Positions 57,767-64,000 of a stretch of 64,000 nt of DNA are shown here, in pieces. The position numbers were made by a program, and so were the translations under genes. This DNA comes from Puia sp. (GTDB taxonomy: Bacteria > Bacteroidota > Bacteroidia > Chitinophagales > Chitinophagaceae). The notes beneath the pieces are model-generated. The model was not told the DNA's origin. It made no database searches and saw nothing but the letters and a program-made list of their open reading frames with translations. The DNA is taken from contig JARLGZ010000279.1 in assembly GCA_031292515.1 (NCBI GenBank), forward strand, positions 62,001 to 126,000, read 5' to 3'. Each line of letters opens with the position of its first letter. Position 1 is the stretch's first letter.

Positions 57767-58816
57767 ATGGCTTCTACAAAGAATCTTTCTCCCAAACAGC
57801 TCTCTGCCTTCACGGCAGTTTTGCTGGCCATGCCCATTTCCCTGGGGATTTTCTGGTTGACAGGCAGCCTCCCGATCGGAGCAGGTTCCCTTATCATTAT
57901 CTTTTCGGGCAGCTATGGCCTCATCCTCTTCACCCTGGAAAAATTCATCTACCGTAAGATCAAATTGATTTACAAGCTTATACACCAGACAAAGGCTACC
58001 AAAAAAGAAGAGGTCTATTTCAAATACATCCTGCCCCAGAAAAGTATCGACGAAGTCCGGGAAGACGTCGAAAGATGGGGAGAGAAGCGAAATGAAGAAA
58101 TAGAGCTGTTGAAAAAGAATGAAGCCTACCGGAAGGAATTTCTGCAAAATCTCGCCCATGAATTCAAGACGCCCATTTTCGCCATCCAGGGCTACGTGGA
58201 TACCTTGCTGAACGGCGCCATGGAAGACGTCGGCATCCGGAAGAAGTTTCTTGAAAATGCAGGGAAAAATGTGGACCGTCTCGTCAACCTGATGAATGAC
58301 CTCGACGAAATCTCAAAGCTCGAGCGGGGCGAGCAGCTCCTATACAAACAGAATTTCATCATCCAGGACCTGGTCCGGGAAATATTCGAATCCCTTTCGA
58401 TCAAGATCCACAACAAAGGAATCCGGGCCTCCATCAAAAAAGGCTGCGAATCGCCCATCGCGGTCTTTGCCGACAAAGAGAAGATTCGCATGGTCCTGAT
58501 CAATCTCGTAGAAAACGCCACAAAATACGGAAAAGCCGGGGGCATCATTATCGCCAGCATTTACCGGATCGATGAAGGAAACGTACTCGTCGAGATCAGC
58601 GACGATGGTATTGGCATCGAAGAAGAGCATCTCCTCCGGATATTCGAACGCTTTTACCGGACGGACGCAGCCCGCAGCAGGGACAAAGGAGGCACCGGGC
58701 TTGGGCTCGCCATCTGCAAACACATCATCGAGGCACACGGCCAATCCGTCCACGTACGCAGCACGCCCGATGTCGGCACTACGATCGGATTCACCCTGGA
58801 ATCCCGCCGGGACTAG
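57767..58816 (+). CDS. PhoR-like membrane sensor histidine kinase
   Basis: 349 residues. Two membrane helices (about 12-32 and 38-58) without a sizeable periplasmic part, then HisKA with His131 (NLAHEFKTPI) and a HATPase domain (NLVENATKYG, DDGIGIEEEH, GGTGLGLAI). The layout resembles PhoR, and an alkaline phosphatase gene lies 5 kb downstream, so phosphate control is possible but not shown. Confidence 0.94.
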   Translation: MASTKNLSPKQLSAFTAVLLAMPISLGIFWLTGSLPIGAGSLIIIFSGSYGLILFTLEKFIYRKIKLIYKLIHQTKATKKEEVYFKYILPQKSIDEVREDVERWGEKRNEEIELLKKNEAYRKEFLQNLAHEFKTPIFAIQGYVDTLLNGAMEDVGIRKKFLENAGKNVDRLVNLMNDLDEISKLERGEQLLYKQNFIIQDLVREIFESLSIKIHNKGIRASIKKGCESPIAVFADKEKIRMVLINLVENATKYGKAGGIIIASIYRIDEGNVLVEISDDGIGIEEEHLLRIFERFYRTDAARSRDKGGTGLGLAICKHIIEAHGQSVHVRSTPDVGTTIGFTLESRRD

Positions 58817-58991
58817 ATCGACCTCTTTATCCGGCCCCCTCTCCCATTCTGCAACAGGCAACTTTTCGGGAACCCATCTGTTAACTGTCCGGATTTGTTC
58901 GGATTTCGGTAATTTTGCCGATCCGGTCTATAGGACCTGGAATGCCGGAAAAAACGGTGAAGGAGGTCTTAATATTATAAATATATACAAA

Positions 58992-59846
58992 GTGTCAACT
59001 ACCGCCACCACAGAAATATTCGATTATCAGAAATGGAATGCCCAGTTACCTGCGTTGAGCAAGGAGTATCAGTCCAACAGCCCTTATCCTCATATCGTCC
59101 TGGAGAACTTTCTGAACCCTGCCGTCCTGGATGCCTGTATCCGGGAATTCAACCAGTTAAACGCTACCGACGGCTGGATCAATTATAGACATTATAACGA
59201 AGACAAACGCGGACTGAATAAACTGGATCTGCTGCCGGAAGCCATCAAAGAGACTATCAACGAGTTGAACTCACCTGAATTCCTGCAATGGCTCAGTACG
59301 ATTACAGGCATCCCTAACCTGTTAAAGGATGACGGCCTGGAAGGCGGCGGCATTCACCAATCCACCCGGGGCGGCTATTTGAATATTCATGCAGATTTTA
59401 CAGCTCATCCTCATGAACGGAACTGGCAGCGGAGGGTGAATGTCCTGGTCTATCTGAACCCCGAATGGAAAGAGGAATGGGGAGGCAAACTGGAACTTTG
59501 GGATCGGAAAATGAAAGCCTGCGAAGCCTCGGTATTACCCGTCTACAACCGTTGCGTAATCTTTAGTACGGATGCCGACTCCTTTCATGGTCATCCCCTG
59601 CCGATGACCTGCCCCGAAGGCACTTTCAGAAGGTCTATCGCCCTTTATTATTATACGGTGGAAGATAATCCCTTGCGCAAGGCCACCTATTATCAGGCCC
59701 GGCCCGGAGACGGCAACAACAAATTGCTGGTGAAACTGGATAACAAGATGGTATCCCTGTATACAAGTATCAAACGAAAACTGGGCATCAACGACAAGGT
59801 CGTTAGCAATATCCTCCGGTTTTTCTCGGGGGGGAAGAAGCGTTAG
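58992..59846 (+). CDS. 2-oxoglutarate/Fe(II)-dependent dioxygenase (prolyl-4-hydroxylase-like)
   Basis: 284 residues from GTG 58992; the frame is open back into the kinase gene, but no protein pattern is seen there, and the GTG comes after an AT-rich leader. Iron ligands are His133 and Asp135 (IHADF) and a distal His (199 or 201 in SFHGHP); Arg213/214 should bind 2-oxoglutarate. The NVLVYLNPEWKEEWGGKLELWD stretch is typical of the family. The substrate is unknown; surface-glycan or protein hydroxylation fits the neighbouring glycosyltransferases. Confidence 0.87.
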   Translation: MSTTATTEIFDYQKWNAQLPALSKEYQSNSPYPHIVLENFLNPAVLDACIREFNQLNATDGWINYRHYNEDKRGLNKLDLLPEAIKETINELNSPEFLQWLSTITGIPNLLKDDGLEGGGIHQSTRGGYLNIHADFTAHPHERNWQRRVNVLVYLNPEWKEEWGGKLELWDRKMKACEASVLPVYNRCVIFSTDADSFHGHPLPMTCPEGTFRRSIALYYYTVEDNPLRKATYYQARPGDGNNKLLVKLDNKMVSLYTSIKRKLGINDKVVSNILRFFSGGKKR

Positions 59847-59888
59847 TCTCTGGCCCCGGTCTCTGGTCAGCGCTAAAACGGTGAGTGG

Positions 59889-59909
59889 TCACTACTGACT
59901 ACTCACTAC
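59889..59909 (-). repeat. 7-bp triplet repeat over a stop codon
   Basis: TCACTAC, TGACTAC, TCACTAC in direct succession; the CTA at 59892-59894 is the stop codon of the glycosyltransferase gene on the minus strand, so the last codons and stop are inside the repeat. Confidence 0.65.
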
Positions 59910-61565
59910 CACGTCCCTCTTCAGAAATACAAACCCGTTTTTGCGGTACAACTCCCTAAGCCCTGGATTCCGGGCCAGGTATTTGTCCACGCGGTCTACT
60001 TTACTTACAAAATACACAGGCTTGTCGATGGGCCCCTGCAATAACCATTCTTCATTATAAGAATTCAGGTTGGCGGGTCGCTCTTTCATCGTGTAAAAAA
60101 GATCTCCATAACTGCGATAACCCAGCGTATGTACATAGCAATCCTCACCCTGCCGCTGAATAAAGAAATCGATGGCGGCGCCCTGGGAATATCGCTCTAC
60201 TTTGGGTACGATTACCGCGGAAGCCAAAAAGATCACCAGCGCCGTCCCCGTAAAAAAGGTCCAGGCCGCCTTATTGAATTCCTGCCTGCGTAACCATCGG
60301 ATACCTGTTATGATGGTCAGGACAAGCAGGAGTCCCACACCGCCTTCCCACCCGGACCAATGCACTTCCGCCTGCATATTCCCGCGCGCAAAAGTATCGT
60401 CTACATAAGGTGCCAGTCTTTTGACATTTAAGCCGATAAAAGCCACTCCGAGCAGCAGCACAGAGATCAGACCACCCAATATTGCCAGGACGATGCCGAC
60501 ATATTTCCGGTAGACCATCTCTTTTCGCTCCCATTTGTACAGGGAATAAGCTGCCAGAAAGGTCAGGGGAAACCATGCCATAGATGAATAATGAATGATC
60601 CTCGACTGAACAATCGTGAACAGGATGGTCACCACCCAAAAAAGGATCAGCATCCATCTCTTAAAATCGGCATCGTAGCGGTTGTCCGAACGCGTTTTAA
60701 AGAAAGAAGGGATAGCCAGCACCGAAGCGGGGAAACAGCCTATCAGCAAGACCACATAATGATAACCCCAGAATCCTTTTTGATCCGCATCATGCGTCGT
60801 AAAAAGACGCCATTGGTATTTCAGGAACTCGTTGATAAACCAGGGCCCTCGCGTGACCGTCTCATAACCATACCAGGTCGAGGTCACCAAAAAAGCCACC
60901 ACCAGGAATATCGCGGCATGTCCCCAGCCGAAATAAAAACGGAACCGGTTCATGATCCAGTATACACCGAGCGATAGTAAGAAAACCATGAGGGATACCT
61001 GACCCTTGGTCAGGACGGCGAGGCCCATGAAAACTCCGGACCAGAGTACATATACGATGGGCTTGCTATCCAGCCCCTGCTTGTCATAATTATTACGCTT
61101 CCAGTGATAGAGGATGAAATAATAAAGGGATAAAAAAGTAAAGAGATTAAACCAGGGATCGATGATGCCCGATTTGAAGTACATATTTGGGAAAAGCGAG
61201 CCTCCATAGGCGAGTGCCCACAGCACTCCGAATTTCGTGTCATAGATCCTGCGGCCGACGCTGAAGACAACAAGGAGAGTAACGATCCCGCAGATGGCAT
61301 TGGGAAACCGGGCCGCAAATTCGTTCACCCCGAAGACCTTCATCGCGGCGCCCTGCATCCAGAAAAACATCGGAGGCTTCTCCCAAAATGGTTTGAAATC
61401 CACGTATACCCGCGTATAGTCATGCAATTTGATCATCTCCCGGGAACACTCGGCAAAATTGATCTCATCCCAATCGAAGAGATGCACTCGTCCAAGAAAG
61501 GGGATAAAAAGAGCCGCCGCCGCCAGGGCGGTCAGAATCAGGTAAGTGGTTTTGTTCAAACGCAT
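59892..61565 (-). CDS. GT39/ArnT-like membrane glycosyltransferase
   Basis: 557 residues with about 11-12 membrane helices. The catalytic acidic pair is in FDWDEINFAECSREM after the first helix, the mark of the PMT/ArnT family, which uses polyprenyl-phosphate sugars at the periplasmic side. It follows the GT2 gene by 34 bases and probably receives the sugar donor made by that enzyme. Confidence 0.9.
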   Translation of the reverse strand: MRLNKTTYLILTALAAAALFIPFLGRVHLFDWDEINFAECSREMIKLHDYTRVYVDFKPFWEKPPMFFWMQGAAMKVFGVNEFAARFPNAICGIVTLLVVFSVGRRIYDTKFGVLWALAYGGSLFPNMYFKSGIIDPWFNLFTFLSLYYFILYHWKRNNYDKQGLDSKPIVYVLWSGVFMGLAVLTKGQVSLMVFLLSLGVYWIMNRFRFYFGWGHAAIFLVVAFLVTSTWYGYETVTRGPWFINEFLKYQWRLFTTHDADQKGFWGYHYVVLLIGCFPASVLAIPSFFKTRSDNRYDADFKRWMLILFWVVTILFTIVQSRIIHYSSMAWFPLTFLAAYSLYKWERKEMVYRKYVGIVLAILGGLISVLLLGVAFIGLNVKRLAPYVDDTFARGNMQAEVHWSGWEGGVGLLLVLTIITGIRWLRRQEFNKAAWTFFTGTALVIFLASAVIVPKVERYSQGAAIDFFIQRQGEDCYVHTLGYRSYGDLFYTMKERPANLNSYNEEWLLQGPIDKPVYFVSKVDRVDKYLARNPGLRELYRKNGFVFLKRDVVVSSQ

Positions 61566-61599
61566 GGTCTGAGATCGATTATTTTGAGAAAGTTTTTGT

Positions 61600-62361
61600 C
61601 TATTCTGCCTTCGGCCGCCGGGGAATATAGCGTTTGTTCTTCATCAACCCCCATTTGCAAAGCCGGTGAACCACCGAAACTTGCAGGACGCCCAGACCAT
61701 ACACCACGCTACGGCGAAAATTGATGCTGGAAGCCTCCTCAAAATACTTGGTAGGACAGGTGATCTCGGCGATCTCGTAACCCAGGTAAATGATCTGCGA
61801 AAGCATCTGGTTGTCAAATACAAAATCTTCCGAATTGGCCTCGTAATCGATCCGCTCGAGCACCTCACGGGAGAAAGCCCTGTAGCCGGTATGATATTCC
61901 GCCAGCTTTTGCCGCAACAGTACATTCTCGATAAAAGTGAGCAGCCGGTTGGATACATATTTATATAAGGGCATTCCGCCATGCAGGGCCCCTTTGCCAA
62001 GGGTCCGGGAGCCCAACACCACCTGGTAGACATTATTCGCGATCAGGTAGGCCATGGAAGGTATCAGCTTAGGCGTATATTGATAATCGGGGTGCAGCAT
62101 GATCACAATATCGCCGCCCAGTTCCAGCGCCTTATTATAGCAGCTTTTCTGGTTTCCACCATATCCCCGGTTGACATCGTGTTTTATTATATGATTGATT
62201 CCCAGCTCCTTGGCTACCTGAACCGTCCTGTCACTGCTATTATCATCCACCAGCACGACTTCGTCCACGATATCGAACGGAATCTCCGCATAGGTCTTCC
62301 TGAGGGTAAGGGCAGCATTATAGGCCGGTAACACGATTACCAGTTTCTTATTTCCAATCAT
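61600..62361 (-). CDS. GT2 glycosyltransferase, dolichol-phosphate-mannose-synthase-like
   Basis: 253 residues. GT-A fold with VVLPAYNAALTL, VDDNSSDRT and the metal-binding HPDYQYTP, and an NRGYGGNQK segment. It should load a sugar from an NDP-sugar onto polyprenyl phosphate. It has no C-terminal membrane helices. Directly upstream of the GT39 gene, forming a donor-plus-transferase pair. A TACCTTTG box lies five bases upstream of its ATG. Confidence 0.92.
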   Translation of the reverse strand: MIGNKKLVIVLPAYNAALTLRKTYAEIPFDIVDEVVLVDDNSSDRTVQVAKELGINHIIKHDVNRGYGGNQKSCYNKALELGGDIVIMLHPDYQYTPKLIPSMAYLIANNVYQVVLGSRTLGKGALHGGMPLYKYVSNRLLTFIENVLLRQKLAEYHTGYRAFSREVLERIDYEANSEDFVFDNQMLSQIIYLGYEIAEITCPTKYFEEASSINFRRSVVYGLGVLQVSVVHRLCKWGLMKNKRYIPRRPKAE

Positions 62362-62366
62362 AGCTG

Positions 62367-62374
62367 CAAAGGTA
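62367..62374 (-). promoter_or_regulatory. TACCTTTG box just upstream of the GT2 gene
   Basis: The minus strand reads TACCTTTG, five bases before the ATG, which would give an mRNA starting at or near the start codon. Confidence 0.4.
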
Positions 62375-62426
62375 ATCAGTTTAGCAGCATCAACTTATCC
62401 TTACCAGACTCATTTTTCGGACCCTC

Positions 62427-63020
62427 TCACTTCTTCGAAGGCTGTGAACCCAGATGACGGGTCATCATCTGTTTGAAAGGCAGGAGATCGGGTAATGGCT
62501 GGTGTTCGATCTTGGCCTGTTCGTCCCATTTCCGCATTTTTATGATAAGGTCGAAAAGCGGGTATTGCTCAAAAGCGGCGGCCTCTTCCCCGATCATCGG
62601 CCCCCCCTGGTATTCCAGTGTCTTTTTGCTGGCTTCGGATAATTGTGCGTAGTAGGCAGGGTCCTTAAAAGTCAGGTATCGCTTTGCTTCCACATGCGAC
62701 TCAACCAGGCGAACGACCCGTTTGGAGAATCCTCTCCTGGATAGGAACTCCGCACCTATCTGCTCGTGGTCGACGATACCAAAACCATCCATTTCACCTG
62801 CTTCCCCGGCCGACACGCAGATATGCCCGATATCATGCAGGAAAGCAGCCAGGATCACGTCTTCCGGGTATCCTTCCTGCTCGGCAAGCTGTGCGGACTG
62901 GATCATATGTTCGAGCTGGGAGATCTTCTCTCCCGCATATTCACGGTCACCGTGCTGTTCATAGAGGTCAAAAATTTCGGAAGTGATGGCTGCGGCCTGG
63001 TCGATAGTCATGAGGGTCAT
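62427..63020 (-). CDS. HD-domain protein, PhnZ-like mixed-valent di-iron oxygenase candidate
   Basis: 197 residues, one HD domain. The residues that are metal ligands or gating residues in PhnZ (Tyr24, Glu27, His34, His58, Asp59, His80, His104, Lys108, Asp161, as I recall) have counterparts here: Tyr28, Glu31, His38, His62, Asp63, His85, His109, Lys113 and Asp166, an offset of +4 then +5. Key motifs are YAGEKISQLEH, LHDIGH and SHVEAKRYL. PhnZ cleaves hydroxy-aminoethylphosphonate to glycine and phosphate. No phnY partner lies nearby, so the substrate is open; an ordinary HD phosphohydrolase remains possible. Confidence 0.8.
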   Translation of the reverse strand: MTLMTIDQAAAITSEIFDLYEQHGDREYAGEKISQLEHMIQSAQLAEQEGYPEDVILAAFLHDIGHICVSAGEAGEMDGFGIVDHEQIGAEFLSRRGFSKRVVRLVESHVEAKRYLTFKDPAYYAQLSEASKKTLEYQGGPMIGEEAAAFEQYPLFDLIIKMRKWDEQAKIEHQPLPDLLPFKQMMTRHLGSQPSKK

Positions 63021-63253
63021 TTTATTTGCGATTTGTCATTGAACTCGTTTTTCAGCGCTTTTGTTTTAATAATCGGGTACTTTTTTTAAAGAATAAGCAC
63101 GATTTTTCGCATTTTATCCCGGAAGGACCAGGAAAAAATAAAAGATCCCTGAAAGATATCAATGAAGACGCCATTTCCGGGGCCCTTCTTATTAATTAAT
63201 TCTTAAAAGTGACCGCGGCTCTATTCTCACAAAGCAATACCGGATCCAACAGG

Positions 63254-64000
63254 TTACCGCAAACCGTAGGCCTTGAGGATCCTGCCAAAAATCTCCGTAT
63301 TCTCGTACACTCCCCTGAAAAGACCGGAACGGGGTCCATAGGCAAAGACAGGAACGGGGATCCCGCTGTGATCGTTGGTAGAAAATTGCCCGCTGACCAT
63401 CCCCTTCTCATAATTTCCGTCAAGAAGGCTCAATCCGCCCGTCTCGTGGTCAGCCGTCACAATGACCAGGGTCTGTCCATCCTGGTCGGCAAAACGGAGG
63501 GCTTCCCCGACTACCTGATCGAAATCCAGGACCTCGGTAGCGACATAGGGAAGATCGTTGGCGTGGCCGCCATAATCCACCTGCGCTCCTTCCGTCATGA
63601 TGAAGAAGCCAGGGCTGACAGCCGATCCCGGTTTAGGAGCCGACAAAAGAGAAAGCGTCTTGTTAAAAGCCTTCGACAGCCAATCCCCTCGCCCATGAAG
63701 CATGGAAAGCCCGGCTCTCTTTTCCACGACGATCCATTTTTTGTCAGGATGTCCCGGGCCGGGCAGTCGCACGCTATCCACAGAAGCCACGATCGTATAT
63801 TTCGATTCCAGCTCCTTCAATATATTTCCTGTTACCGCGGCTTGGCTGCCCTCCTTCAGGATCTCCACATTATTCAGGCTTTCATCCCCGGAGCCCATCA
63901 GGATGTCGATAGGCTCTTTTCCGAGATCCCGCAGGATGGCGGCAGCATTGTCCCGTTCCGGTTGGTGAGCATAGAAATCGGCCGGCGTGGCGTCAGCGAT
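63254..64000 (-). CDS. Alkaline phosphatase, N-terminal part outside the window
   Basis: C-terminal 248 residues of a PhoA-family phosphatase; the frame is open to the window edge with DATPADFYAH. Seen are the zinc-binding TEGAQVDYGGHAND and ADHETGGLSLL motifs, and a late VPVFAYGPRSGLFRG segment. The nucleophilic Ser lies beyond the window. It is presumably secreted and releases phosphate from esters. Confidence 0.93.
   Translation of the reverse strand: MADATPADFYAHQPERDNAAAILRDLGKEPIDILMGSGDESLNNVEILKEGSQAAVTGNILKELESKYTIVASVDSVRLPGPGHPDKKWIVVEKRAGLSMLHGRGDWLSKAFNKTLSLLSAPKPGSAVSPGFFIMTEGAQVDYGGHANDLPYVATEVLDFDQVVGEALRFADQDGQTLVIVTADHETGGLSLLDGNYEKGMVSGQFSTNDHSGIPVPVFAYGPRSGLFRGVYENTEIFGRILKAYGLR

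Noticed and set aside
58572-58991. N-terminal extension of the dioxygenase into the kinase gene
   Set aside because: Overlaps the HATPase domain of the kinase in another frame and carries no family signal.

Overview
The window is from a Bacteroidota chromosome, most likely a Chitinophagaceae-type gliding soil bacterium. The evidence is a SusC/SusD pair under an ECF sigma/FecR switch, proteins with type IX secretion (T9SS) C-terminal sorting domains, Bacteroidota-style TAnnTTTG promoter boxes, and a flexirubin/aryl-polyene-type pigment cluster with a tyrosine ammonia-lyase close to the Flavobacterium johnsoniae enzyme. No rRNA, tRNA, CRISPR array or insertion sequence was seen.

Region 1 (1-13.8 kb) is the pigment locus. 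A ketosynthase (cut by the window edge) and a chain-length-factor-like partner lie on the + strand, followed by an outer-membrane beta-barrel protein with a more AT-rich look. A converging minus-strand operon runs from 13799 down to 4450: AcpS-type phosphopantetheinyl transferase, PaaK-like acyl ligase, tyrosine ammonia-lyase, FabG-type ketoreductase, hotdog dehydratase, ketosynthase, a half-size ketosynthase-like protein, ketosynthase, chain-length factor and a second hotdog dehydratase. The lyase would make 4-coumarate, the ligase would activate it, and the KS/CLF, KR and DH enzymes would extend it to an aryl polyene. No acyl carrier protein gene is present, so part of the cluster lies to the left. 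The two hotdog proteins each lack a different half of the catalytic His/Glu dyad.

Region 2 (13.9-17.9 kb) is housekeeping: a HIT protein, GreA, a D-2-hydroxyacid dehydrogenase, RsmA and PdxA.

Region 3 (18-33 kb) is a polysaccharide utilisation locus, read right to left: ECF sigma, FecR, SusC, SusD, a very long FG-GAP/ASPIC lipoprotein, an alpha/beta esterase and a GH78 alpha-L-rhamnosidase. It probably acts on a rhamnose-bearing, possibly acylated glycan.

Region 4 (33-45 kb) holds an FtsX/MacB-like permease, a LolA-like protein, an ABC-2 exporter (ATPase plus permease), two T9SS-exported proteins, a small regulator with a frameshifted membrane-protein partner, a TPR-like protein and a TonB-dependent receptor.

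Region 5 (45.5-49.8 kb) is the atpBEFHA part of ATP synthase, with no atpG after atpA.

Region 6 (50-64 kb) holds a lipoprotein, a PAS histidine kinase, an MsbA-like ABC exporter, a secreted protein with a possible caspase-like His/Cys dyad, a PhoB/PhoR-like pair, a 2-oxoglutarate dioxygenase, a GT39-type and a GT2-type glycosyltransferase, a PhnZ-like HD-domain oxygenase candidate and the end of an alkaline phosphatase.

Across the window, many intergenic gaps carry short imperfect tandem repeats (7-22 bp units). In several cases a unit includes the stop codon of the neighbouring gene. A 13-15 bp stem hairpin occurs in two nearly identical copies (40.2 and 51.1 kb).
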